The notes under the pieces: generated by a model
What the model was told of the DNA's origin: nothing
What the model saw: only the letters and a program-made list of their open reading frames with translations
Database searches by the model: none
Program-made: the position numbers and the translations under genes
From: Bacteroidota bacterium
Lineage (GTDB): Bacteria; Bacteroidota; Bacteroidia; Bacteroidales; WCHB1-69
Direction: 5' to 3'
NCBI GenBank assembly: GCA_029570835.1
Contig: JAKPTX010000168.1
Coordinates: 1-50,024 of the forward strand
DNA length: 50,024 nucleotides
Shown here: positions 1 through 7,681 of the stretch, one piece after another
Numbering within the stretch: position 1 is the stretch's first letter
Layout of the letters: every line of letters begins with the position of its first letter

Positions 1-1
1 T

Positions 2-493
2 TTTTATAAAGTAGTAGCAAAATGGGGATATCCAGTTATTGTTCAAGAGTTTGTAACCGGCACGGAAGTGAACGTAACCGCTATTGGTGACGGAAAAGGT
101 ACTTGTATCGGTGCTGTCGCAATGCGAAAGTTATACATTACTGATAAAGGTAAAGCATGGTCAGGTATTTCACTGGAGGATGATGAACTATTGGAAATTT
201 CCAAAAGAGTAATCGAAAACAGCAAATGGCGTGGCGGTTGCGAATTGGAGTTTATCAAAACCAAAAATGATGATTATTATCTGCTTGAAATGAACCCCCG
301 TTTCCCTGCCTGGGTATACCTTGCCAATGGCTGCGGGCAAAATCACCCGGAAGCGCTTGTCAAAATGGCACTCGGTGAAGATGTTCAACCTTTTACAGAG
401 TATCAAAGCGGGAAAATGTTTATCCGCTACTCTTACGATCTCATCGTGGATATCTCAGAATTCGAAAAAATCTCCACCACCGGAGAAAAATAA
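2..493 (+). CDS. ATP-grasp domain ligase, C-terminal part (5' end outside window)
   Basis: The reading frame is open from base 2, so this is the 3' end of a longer gene; the GTG at 68 is an internal valine codon, not a start. The visible part is the C-terminal half of an ATP-grasp fold. A VIVQEFV segment would contact the adenine, and the EMNPRFPAW stretch supplies the acidic and Asn metal ligands plus Arg typical of ATP-grasp carboxylate-amine ligases. Such enzymes join a carboxylate to an amine through an acyl phosphate; the substrate cannot be read here. A PLP decarboxylase gene starts 54 bases downstream on the same strand, so the two probably act in one pathway, for example making an amide and then decarboxylating an amino acid moiety. 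That pathway is inference. A 7-nt TCTAAAT-like repeat lies between the two genes. Confidence 0.85.
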   Translation, partial: FYKVVAKWGYPVIVQEFVTGTEVNVTAIGDGKGTCIGAVAMRKLYITDKGKAWSGISLEDDELLEISKRVIENSKWRGGCELEFIKTKNDDYYLLEMNPRFPAWVYLANGCGQNHPEALVKMALGEDVQPFTEYQSGKMFIRYSYDLIVDISEFEKISTTGEK

Positions 494-510
494 AAATCTA
501 TGTTCAAATT

Positions 511-546
511 TAATTCTAATTTCTAAAATCTAAATTCTAAATTTAA
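511..546. repeat. Degenerate TCTAAAT heptamer repeat
   Basis: About five imperfect copies of a 7-nt unit (TTCTAAT, TTCTAAA, TCTAAAT) fill the short gap between the ATP-grasp and decarboxylase genes. The unit length matches that of the other tandem arrays in the window. Confidence 0.6.
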
Positions 547-547
547 T

Positions 548-1894
548 ATGAAACCCAATTACGAAAGTCCAACAATACAAAAATTGAATGCCGGAATGAT
601 GAATAAATTCGGCAGTCGTACAGAATATACACCTGTAAAATTCATTGATAATGTGGCTATTGCCGACTTAATGGACCAATATGGCTCACCACTCTTTGTG
701 ATCAGTGAAAGAACCATTCGTCAAACTTATCAAAAAGCCCTCAAAGCGTTTAGAATGCGCTATCCCAAAGTGCAATTTGCGTGGAGTTACAAAACAAACT
801 ACTTAGATGCAGTTTGTCAGGTTTTCCATCAAGAGGGCAGCTGGGCAGAAGTAGTTTCCGGATTTGAATACCAAAAAGCGCTTCGCAATGGTGTTCCCGG
901 TAACCTTATTATTTTCAACGGACCGGATAAATCCAGAGAAGATCTGATTATGGCACTTGAAAACCGCTCGCTCATTCATATCGACCATTTCGATGAACTG
1001 TTTATGCTGATTGAGATTTTGGAAGAGAGAGAAGATCTGAAAGCCCGTGTTGCCATTCGCGTTAACATGGATACCGGTGTTTATCCACAATGGGACAGAT
1101 TTGGATTTAACTACGAAAATGGACAAGCCTGGAATGCGATTGTAAAAATCATTGCACAAGAGAAACTACAATTAGAGGGGCTTCATTGCCATATCGGAAC
1201 CTATATGTTAACCGCCAACGCTTATGCAGTGGCTGCACGCAAAATGTGTGAATTGGCTTTTGCATACGCCAATACAACCGGAAAACATGTAAAATATTTG
1301 GATATGGGTGGTGGCTTTTGCTCAGCCAATACGCTCAAAGGTTCCTATTTGCAAGGAAGCGACATTATTCCCACTTTTGATGATTACGCTGAAGCAATTA
1401 CCACTACTATTCTACAATTCGGTTTCCGCCCCGATGAACTACCTTTGTTGATTTTAGAAACAGGTCGTGCATTGATTGACGAAGCGGGTTATTTGCTTGG
1501 AACAGTGTTAGCAACAAAACGTCTAGCCGATGGTCGCAGAGCTACTGTACTGGATATCGGTATCAATATTATGTTTACCTCATTTTGGTACAATCACCGC
1601 GTTTCACCTGCTCAGGATTTCACTCAACATGTTGAAGAAACTACACTTTACGGTCCGTTGTGCATGAATATTGATGCTATCCGCGAAAGTGTGATTATGC
1701 CCATCTTGAAAAAAGATGATCGTGTCGTTGTTCACGAAGTGGGAGCATACAACATGACTCAATGGATGCAGTTTATTACGATGAGACCCAATGTAGTAAT
1801 GATCGATACAAAAGGAGAAGTGCACCTGATCCGCAAACAAGAAACGGTTGACACCATTGTAGAGCGTGAAATAGTACCGGAGCACCTAAAATAA
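548..1894 (+). CDS. PLP-dependent decarboxylase, Orn/DAP/Arg type III fold
   Basis: 448 residues with the alanine-racemase-fold barrel and C-terminal beta domain of the ornithine/diaminopimelate/arginine decarboxylase family. The PLP lysine is K82 in the motif SYKTN. An HCHIGT motif lies near residue 215, a GGGF phosphate-binding loop near 255, and E304-TGR corresponds to the usual E-P-G-R. C372 in GPLCMNID matches the active-site Cys contributed across the dimer. The length is close to DAP decarboxylase, but the N-terminal 30 residues (YESPTIQKL...NKFGSRTEY) are not typical of LysA, and the upstream neighbour is an ATP-grasp ligase. I therefore do not call it lysA. It is probably a cytosolic dimer that decarboxylates an amino acid or an amino acid conjugate. 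Fold and chemistry are well supported; the substrate is unknown. Confidence 0.85.
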   Translation: MKPNYESPTIQKLNAGMMNKFGSRTEYTPVKFIDNVAIADLMDQYGSPLFVISERTIRQTYQKALKAFRMRYPKVQFAWSYKTNYLDAVCQVFHQEGSWAEVVSGFEYQKALRNGVPGNLIIFNGPDKSREDLIMALENRSLIHIDHFDELFMLIEILEEREDLKARVAIRVNMDTGVYPQWDRFGFNYENGQAWNAIVKIIAQEKLQLEGLHCHIGTYMLTANAYAVAARKMCELAFAYANTTGKHVKYLDMGGGFCSANTLKGSYLQGSDIIPTFDDYAEAITTTILQFGFRPDELPLLILETGRALIDEAGYLLGTVLATKRLADGRRATVLDIGINIMFTSFWYNHRVSPAQDFTQHVEETTLYGPLCMNIDAIRESVIMPILKKDDRVVVHEVGAYNMTQWMQFITMRPNVVMIDTKGEVHLIRKQETVDTIVEREIVPEHLK

Positions 1895-1913
1895 TTTGTG
1901 ATATTATCAGATA

Positions 1914-4082
1914 ATGCAAGATAAAACTACCCTCAAGTCTTTCATGACCCTACATCTGAAAGCAACCCTCAACAGCTATGGCCAGATCTTCTTCTCCATG
2001 CAGAGCTGGCTTGCTGTCCTCGTACTCATTTTAAGCATGCTGGATCTCCGAATCGGGTTAGGAGGATTGGTAGCGGTCATCATTACCAATTTACTCTCTC
2101 ACTTACTGGGTTTTTCCAGAGATAAGATTGCTACCGGTATCTACGGATTTAATGCTGTTTTCATGGGTATGAGCTTGATGAATAAGTTTTATTTCAACCA
2201 TTCATTTTTACTCTTTTTCATCTTCGCCATCATACTCTCATTTTTACTTACCATTTGGCTCGAAACGGTACTTTCAAAGAAAAACTTACCGGTACTCACT
2301 TTACCTTTTGTGATTACCAGTTTTATTATCGACTTTGCATTCCGAAACTTTGCCAATATTGAACTGATTACTCAATTTGACCGGTTTACATTGCTGTTAG
2401 CCAAGCAAATGAGTGTTCCGTGGTATGACTTAGTACATTCGTTGGATCATGTTCAGTTTCCTCAACTCATTCACCTCTATTTTAAAACGCTGGCATCCCT
2501 CTTTTTTACAGATAGTATTTTAGTGGGAGTTGTGATTACCGTTGCATTGCTCATCCATTCCCGTATTAAATCGACGGTTGCATTTCTCGGATTTTTCTGT
2601 GCTTTTGTAATCGGTAAAATCGTAGGGTTTGATTTGCAGTTATTGACTGCAAACCTGGCGGGAACAAACTTTATATTCTGGGGAATCGCAATGGGTTGTT
2701 TCTTCATTATCCCCAATATCCACAGCTATCTGCTTGTGGCAGTATTTACACCCATACTTTTCCTTCTGTATGCCGGTATTGAAAAACTGATTGCCGGAAC
2801 CGGTTTATCGTCATACACTCTGTCATTCAGTATATTGTCCATAGTCGTAATCTACGTATTGATCCATCGTACATTCAATAAATTTTTTGTTTTTCCATAC
2901 ATACAGTATTACGATCCTGAAAAGACGGTGTACAAAAGTAGAAACTACGCACAACGTTTCGAAAATGATTTACCCTTTAAAATGAAACTCCCATTTATGG
3001 GTGAATGGACTGTCAGTCAGGGATATAATGGAGAAATCACCCATTTAGGTGAATGGGGAAGTGCACTGGATTTTGTTATTACGGATGAGAATAGAACCTA
3101 CGCATTACCCGGATCAAAAAAAGAGGATTATTACTGTTACAACAAGCCTGTCTTAGCTCCGGCTGATGGGTATGTATACCAAATTAGCAATATTACAAAA
3201 GATAATGAAATCGGTGATGTCAATACCAATAAAAATTGGGGCAACACCATCATTCTCAACCACTTGAATGGACTTTTTACGCAATTCAGCCACTTAAAGC
3301 AAGACAGTTTTAAAGTTCAAGTCGGGGATTATGTAACAAAAGGTACGATACTTGCCTCTTGCGGTAACTCCGGACGCTCGCCCGAGCCACACCTCCACTT
3401 CCAGGTTCAGCTAACGCCTGAGATTGGAGCAAAAACCCACCCCTACCCTTTCGGCTACTATTTTGAAAAAACGGATGGAAAACCCATCTTAAGAATTGGT
3501 GAGATTCCTCCCGAAAATGCCATTGTATACAATGTAAACAGTTTGGATTTAGTATACAATGCATTTAATTTTAAACCCGGCAGAGAATTGAATGTCAACC
3601 ATAACGGTGAAATATTAACCTGGAAGGTAGCAACCAATGCTTACAACAATACGTATATTCACTGCGAAAAGTCAAACTCAACCGCTTACTTTGTGAATGA
3701 TGGTACTATGTTTTACTTTACCGATTTTGAGGGAAAGAAAAACTCTGCACTCTATACCTTCTACCGTAGTTGCTTCAGACTTTTATTGGCCGGAGAGCAA
3801 ACCATTGAAGTGAAAGATATCATTCCACTATCAAAAGAGTTACCACTCTCCATCAAGTGGCTACAAGATTTTCTTGCTCCGATTGTACTGCTCAGTCAGG
3901 TTAATTTTTCATCTAAATTGCACCGGATGGACAATCCATTTTATCCCGAATATGCTGAGTATCTCAATCAGGTTGAGGTCAAATCTTTTTGGAAAAAACA
4001 GCCGGATACAGAATATAGCATAACTATAGCACAATCAAAAATCGAAATTAAATCACAGAATCTTAACTTATGTATCGAATAA
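1914..4082 (+). CDS. Urea-transporter-family membrane protein fused to M23 (LytM-like) peptidase domain
   Basis: 722 residues in two parts. Residues 1 to about 320 carry around ten hydrophobic segments with urea transporter family features, such as the GIYGFNAVFMGMSL stretch near residue 80. Residues about 350-530 form a LytM/M23 metallopeptidase domain with H460 in SHLK and the H493-x-H495 motif in PHLHFQVQ, the usual catalytic and zinc-binding histidines. The first zinc site is odd. D386 (in ALDF) is present, but the residue four positions before it, where M23 enzymes have the other His ligand (HxxxD), is G382; the nearest His is H377. The peptidase may be inactive or use a rearranged site. 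A further ~190 residues follow with no motif I recognise. The M23 domain would normally face the periplasm and bind or cut peptidoglycan. The gene overlaps the next by 13 bases, so they are probably translationally coupled. Confidence 0.8.
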   Translation: MQDKTTLKSFMTLHLKATLNSYGQIFFSMQSWLAVLVLILSMLDLRIGLGGLVAVIITNLLSHLLGFSRDKIATGIYGFNAVFMGMSLMNKFYFNHSFLLFFIFAIILSFLLTIWLETVLSKKNLPVLTLPFVITSFIIDFAFRNFANIELITQFDRFTLLLAKQMSVPWYDLVHSLDHVQFPQLIHLYFKTLASLFFTDSILVGVVITVALLIHSRIKSTVAFLGFFCAFVIGKIVGFDLQLLTANLAGTNFIFWGIAMGCFFIIPNIHSYLLVAVFTPILFLLYAGIEKLIAGTGLSSYTLSFSILSIVVIYVLIHRTFNKFFVFPYIQYYDPEKTVYKSRNYAQRFENDLPFKMKLPFMGEWTVSQGYNGEITHLGEWGSALDFVITDENRTYALPGSKKEDYYCYNKPVLAPADGYVYQISNITKDNEIGDVNTNKNWGNTIILNHLNGLFTQFSHLKQDSFKVQVGDYVTKGTILASCGNSGRSPEPHLHFQVQLTPEIGAKTHPYPFGYYFEKTDGKPILRIGEIPPENAIVYNVNSLDLVYNAFNFKPGRELNVNHNGEILTWKVATNAYNNTYIHCEKSNSTAYFVNDGTMFYFTDFEGKKNSALYTFYRSCFRLLLAGEQTIEVKDIIPLSKELPLSIKWLQDFLAPIVLLSQVNFSSKLHRMDNPFYPEYAEYLNQVEVKSFWKKQPDTEYSITIAQSKIEIKSQNLNLCIE

Positions 4083-5404
4083 TATTAACTCTTGTAGCAC
4101 TTTTTATTTTGGGAACAGTCAAAGGACAACAAGATCCCAACAGGACTAGTGAGTCAAATAAAAGTAAGGAAATAGCTTATTATGACAGCCTCACTTTTGC
4201 TCAGTACCAAAATCAAGATTACAAAGCACTGATTAAAACAGCAAATAAAGCAGAAAAATCGGGAATCACTTTTCCCTATTTAAATTATCGCAAAGCAATT
4301 GCTTATTACGAGTTAAAAAACTATGCCAAAGCTGCAAAATATTACGAAAAAGCGATGGTTGATATGCCCGATGACCTTTATTTAAAAGGAAGTTTATACA
4401 TGGCATATCAGCTAAGCGGACAAAATATGAAAGCTGATATACTTGGAAAAACATTGCCCAAAAGCAGCCAGAAATATCTGGGTTATAGCTCCCCGTTGGT
4501 TGATTTTATCCATCTTTCAGGTGGATATACTTTCAGCGATAATAACGCAAAACTACGCGATAGTATCGCTAATCTTGATACCATCAATCAGTATCAGGAT
4601 ATGATACTGGGGGGAATAACTATCGGATTTAATCTCTCCGAACGAGTAAAACTAACTACTAGCTATAACTTGTTTACGACAAAATTTGAAAGCTTTGCCC
4701 GAGACAGCATAAGACGAACTGATTTACTGTCTCAAAATCAATTCAACCTCGGTTCAGTAATAGGATTAAAACACAACTTTACAATCGGATTTACTGCCGG
4801 ATTTTATGCTATCGAGAAGAACAATAAGTCAGCAGTTCCCGATTCAGTTTCAGGAAATGGAGCAGGTGGGAGAATTAGATCCTCTCAAACAACAGATTAT
4901 AACATTTCTACGTTAGTTTTTGTGAATAAGAGATTTACCTACTTCATGCCTGAAATCTCATTCGGTTATTCAGACTTCGCCTCCTCAAATCAGTTTCATT
5001 CCACAGTTCAACTTACTTATTACCCCTTGGGAAACCTTAACTTCTACGGAACCAGTTCCGGAACCTTAATTTTTGACAATCATGAAAAGAGAGGAACACA
5101 GACCGTTTTTACTCAAAAAATCGGTGTAAAATTATTTGGGAATATGTGGTTAGATGGGATGGTCAGTGTGGGTAATCATCTAAATCACATGGCAGAACAT
5201 TCTTTTGTTGTGTATGACACCTATGACCCAATCAAGTTAATTACAAACGTGAGTTTGTCTTATTATTTCAAAAAATTGACTCTTTCCGCCACATACTCGT
5301 GGACTCAACGAGAAGGTTGGGCATTGACCAATTATTACACAGAATTGTTAATGTATAAATATAATAATCAATTAATTAATCTTGGATTAAAATGGAATTT
5401 TTAA
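4070..5404 (+). CDS. Secreted TPR protein with C-terminal outer-membrane beta-barrel-like region
   Basis: 444 residues. It has a signal peptide (hydrophobic segment ending near GTVKGQ, about residue 20), then one or two TPR-like helical hairpins (about residues 60-120: YRKAIAYYELKNYAKAAKYYEKA). Residues about 150-444 are rich in alternating beta strands with many Tyr, Thr and Asn residues, and the chain ends in ...LKWNF. A terminal Phe is typical of outer-membrane barrels inserted by BAM. The start ATG overlaps the transporter/peptidase gene by 13 bases, and the end overlaps the next TPR gene by exactly the same amount. The three are therefore likely one cell-envelope unit: inner-membrane transporter with peptidoglycan domain, outer-membrane barrel and periplasmic TPR protein. 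I know no named family for it. Confidence 0.75.
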   Translation: MYRIILTLVALFILGTVKGQQDPNRTSESNKSKEIAYYDSLTFAQYQNQDYKALIKTANKAEKSGITFPYLNYRKAIAYYELKNYAKAAKYYEKAMVDMPDDLYLKGSLYMAYQLSGQNMKADILGKTLPKSSQKYLGYSSPLVDFIHLSGGYTFSDNNAKLRDSIANLDTINQYQDMILGGITIGFNLSERVKLTTSYNLFTTKFESFARDSIRRTDLLSQNQFNLGSVIGLKHNFTIGFTAGFYAIEKNNKSAVPDSVSGNGAGGRIRSSQTTDYNISTLVFVNKRFTYFMPEISFGYSDFASSNQFHSTVQLTYYPLGNLNFYGTSSGTLIFDNHEKRGTQTVFTQKIGVKLFGNMWLDGMVSVGNHLNHMAEHSFVVYDTYDPIKLITNVSLSYYFKKLTLSATYSWTQREGWALTNYYTELLMYKYNNQLINLGLKWNF

Positions 5405-6006
5405 AGAAAAATAGTGCAATACTTATCTTGTTAATCCTGTTTGGATTTTCAGCTTCAGCACAGGTTACACCTTCCAAACTTTTTGAAAACAGCTACGCCA
5501 AAGAAGCAGCCGGTGATTACAAAGGTGCTATCAATGAACTTGTCGGATTAAATGGATTTGATTATCACAAATCCCTCAGATTGGGTTGGCTCTACTATTT
5601 AGAAAAAAACTACGATGCAAGTATCCGTTACTATCAACAAGCCATCAAGTTACGTCCAAAAGCTGTTGAGGCATTGCTTGGCTTGTGTAACCCGCTCGAA
5701 GCACAGAAAAAAAACGATCAACTCGAGAGTACCTATAAGAAAATCCTTGCCATCGACCCGACAAACACCAAAGTGAACTACGCATTAGGCAATATCTATT
5801 ACTATCGAAAAAACTTTGCTTTAGCCGAAAAGCACTTTGATGTGGTAGTTAGTTTATATCCTTTCGACTACTATTCCAACCTCATGGCCGGCTGGACCAA
5901 GTATTTCTTAGGTAAGAAAAATGAAGCTAAAACCCTCTTTAACACCGTCTTAATCATCTCTCCTAGTGATAAATCAGCAAAAGACGGACTTTCACTTATC
6001 AAGTAA
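5392..6006 (+). CDS. Secreted tetratricopeptide-repeat protein
   Basis: 204 residues with an N-terminal hydrophobic signal segment ending in FSASAQ (about residue 23), then roughly four TPR units, for example LGWLYYLEKNYDASIRYYQQ and ALGNIYYYRKNFALAEKHFD. TPR arrays mediate protein-protein contacts, so this is a likely periplasmic adaptor for the preceding beta-barrel protein, with which it overlaps by 13 bases. No catalytic motif is visible. The stop codon is followed immediately by a GAAGGTA heptamer array. The TPR assignment is strong; the partner is inferred only from the overlap. Confidence 0.8.
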   Translation: MEFLKKNSAILILLILFGFSASAQVTPSKLFENSYAKEAAGDYKGAINELVGLNGFDYHKSLRLGWLYYLEKNYDASIRYYQQAIKLRPKAVEALLGLCNPLEAQKKNDQLESTYKKILAIDPTNTKVNYALGNIYYYRKNFALAEKHFDVVVSLYPFDYYSNLMAGWTKYFLGKKNEAKTLFNTVLIISPSDKSAKDGLSLIK

Positions 6007-6034
6007 GAAGTAAGAAGGTAGAAGGTAGAAGGTT
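6004..6034 (+). repeat. GAAGGTA-type heptamer array (left copy)
   Basis: Four to five 7-nt units (AAGTAAG, AAGTAAG, AAGGTAG, AAGGTAG) begin at the stop of the TPR gene. The array is inverted relative to the one at 6567-6600, so the two bracket the four-helix-bundle gene. Confidence 0.8.
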
Positions 6035-6053
6035 TAAGAACCAAGCGGCAAAA

Positions 6054-6443
6054 TTAAGATTTTGGGTCTTGGGGTTCGAGGTGCTGATTTTGAGATTCGT
6101 AGTTTAATTTTCTTTTTATTGTTTTTAATGCACTGACAAACATTGCAGTTAGTTGATTAGCTTCATCCAGCAATTCCTCCACATCATACCATTTTTTCGA
6201 TTGGATAATTTCTAACCAAAAACAACATTCATCAATTTCTTCTAATACAATATTCAGTTTTGCTATAAACTCTTTACTGCTTCTAGCTCTGCACACTGCT
6301 CTGTAATTAGCTCCCACAGATGTAGCCGAGCGAACCAATTGTTGCATTACTACTCTTTTGGAAATAGAATAATCTATTTGTTCAACCAAATCAATAATTG
6401 AAAGTGAAAAACACTTTGTCCTGTCTTGTAACTCTTTACTCAT
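6054..6443 (-). CDS. Four-helix-bundle protein (S23 / 23S rRNA intervening-sequence family)
   Basis: 129 residues, almost entirely helical, with the family pattern SKRVVMQQLVRSATSVGANYR in the second helix and KEFIAKLNIVLEEIDECCFWLE in the third. Homologues occur in 23S rRNA intervening sequences, as stand-alone genes scattered through Bacteroidota genomes, and as the Avd accessory of diversity-generating retroelements. They are small basic oligomers that bind nucleic acid. No reverse transcriptase or variable repeat is visible nearby, so an Avd role is not supported. The gene sits between heptamer arrays in opposite orientation (6004-6034 and 6567-6600) in an otherwise ordinary stretch, suggesting it may be a recently inserted cassette. 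The family is confident; the function in this position is unknown. Confidence 0.88.
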   Translation of the reverse strand: MSKELQDRTKCFSLSIIDLVEQIDYSISKRVVMQQLVRSATSVGANYRAVCRARSSKEFIAKLNIVLEEIDECCFWLEIIQSKKWYDVEELLDEANQLTAMFVSALKTIKRKLNYESQNQHLEPQDPKS

Positions 6444-6566
6444 ATAGTTTAAATTAGAATTGTTAGTTATTATGGTTTCTCTTCTACTTGTGGAAGATCT
6501 GAGTTATTTTATTGTCAATTAGTCATATGAAAGTTACATATCTATTTTTAAGTAAGGTAAGGATCA

Positions 6567-6600
6567 CCTTCTACCTTCTACCTTCTACCTTCTACCTTTT
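6567..6600 (-). repeat. GAAGGTA heptamer array (right copy, inverted)
   Basis: Four perfect tandem copies of CCTTCTA plus a partial fifth, the reverse complement of the GAAGGTA array at 6004-6034. The array lies seven bases beyond the prs stop codon and upstream of the four-helix-bundle gene. Confidence 0.85.
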
Positions 6601-6607
6601 CCTTCGG

Positions 6608-7546
6608 TTAGTTGAAACGAAAGTGCGATGTAATTGAGGATTGATCTACCACGCTTTGGATGACGTCTGCCAACAGTTTAGAGATGGATACCACTTCTAT
6701 TTTATCAATATCAGCCTTAAGGGGGATTGTATCTGTAAGTACCAACTTGTCAATTGCGGAATTCATTACATTTTCAGGACCATTACCGGAGAGTAGTCCG
6801 TGTACACACATAGCAATTACACTTTTGGCTCCCAACTCTTTTAGTCTGGCAGCAGCTTTGCACAAGGTTCCACCGGTATCAATAATATCATCCACTAAAA
6901 TACAGTTTTTCCCTGCGATGTCACCAATAATTTGCAAACTGGCTACCTCATTCTGTTTCTCACGTTGCTTAAATCCAATAGCTAAGTCACAATCCAAGGC
7001 TTTGGCATAAACAGAAGCTCTTTTAGTCCCGCCTGTGTCGGGTGATACAATACAAAGATTATCCAAATTCAAACTTTGAATATAAGGGAAAAAGACATTG
7101 GAAGCGTACATATGATCCACCGGAATTTCAAAGAACCCTTGAATTTGATCAGCATGCAGATCTATTGTAATAATTCTATCCACACCTGCAGCACTCAATA
7201 AATTAGCCATTAATTTAGCCCCAATGGAAGTTCTGGGACTATCTTTTCTATCCTGTCGGGCATATCCAAAATAGGGCATAACAGCAATTATTTTATACGC
7301 AGAAGCTCTTTTGGCTGCATCGATAAGAATTAATAACTCCATGATGTTTTCAGCCGGACCGGAGGTAGGTTGAATGATAAAAACATAGTTTCCTCTAATG
7401 GTTTCTTTGTAATAGGCTTGAATTTCTCCATCCTGAAACTGAGCTATATCTACATCTAAAAGTTCGGTGTTTAAATGTTCTGCAATTTTTTGCGCTAACT
7501 CGGGATGTGCACGACCTGTTACTAAAGCACTCTTGTGTTGAATCAT
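6608..7546 (-). CDS. prs: Ribose-phosphate pyrophosphokinase (PRPP synthetase)
   Basis: 312 residues, the normal length for class I PRPP synthetase. It transfers pyrophosphate from ATP to ribose 5-phosphate to give PRPP for purine, pyrimidine, NAD, His and Trp synthesis. Visible motifs are the catalytic-loop region, the metal- and regulatory-site DLHADQIQGFF, the PDTGGTKRA segment, and the PRPP/ribose-phosphate loop LVDDIIDTGGTLCKAA. The start ATG at 7546 gives MIQHKSALVTGRAHPELAQ, a typical N terminus. A -7 box on the minus strand at 7591-7598 lies about 45 bases upstream, in the region shared with the divergent subtilase gene. Confidence 0.97.
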   Translation of the reverse strand: MIQHKSALVTGRAHPELAQKIAEHLNTELLDVDIAQFQDGEIQAYYKETIRGNYVFIIQPTSGPAENIMELLILIDAAKRASAYKIIAVMPYFGYARQDRKDSPRTSIGAKLMANLLSAAGVDRIITIDLHADQIQGFFEIPVDHMYASNVFFPYIQSLNLDNLCIVSPDTGGTKRASVYAKALDCDLAIGFKQREKQNEVASLQIIGDIAGKNCILVDDIIDTGGTLCKAAARLKELGAKSVIAMCVHGLLSGNGPENVMNSAIDKLVLTDTIPLKADIDKIEVVSISKLLADVIQSVVDQSSITSHFRFN

Positions 7547-7590
7547 ATTTTATTGATTATTAAAGGGTTGGTTTTATTGATTTAGATTTA

Positions 7591-7598
7591 CAAATATA
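7591..7598 (-). promoter_or_regulatory. Predicted -7 box for prs (TATATTTG)
   Basis: Exact match to the Bacteroidota consensus TAnnTTTG, in the right orientation and about 45 bases before the prs start. No clear -33 TTG at the expected distance. Confidence 0.55.
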
Positions 7599-7632
7599 CG
7601 AAGATTTTTTACATTTTCTCGAAAAATATCAT

Positions 7633-7640
7633 TATTTTTG
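7633..7640 (+). promoter_or_regulatory. Predicted -7 box for the subtilase operon (TATTTTTG)
   Basis: Exact TAnnTTTG match. The predicted transcript would begin near 7646, which favours the ATG at 7682 over the TTG at 7649. Confidence 0.55.
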
Positions 7641-7681
7641 CATATTGATTGGTAAACTATTATTTAACCTTTGTTAAGATT

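Noticed and set aside
1604-1885. Antisense and alternate-frame open frames inside clear genes (this one and similar ones elsewhere)
   Set aside because: They lie wholly inside strongly supported genes, show no family motif and have composition expected of shadow frames.
6054-6443. Avd accessory gene of a diversity-generating retroelement
   Set aside because: No reverse transcriptase, template repeat or variable-repeat gene is nearby; only the general four-helix-bundle family can be supported.
7649-7681. TTG start for the subtilase
   Set aside because: It is almost at the predicted transcription start and would put 11 extra residues before a perfect signal peptide.
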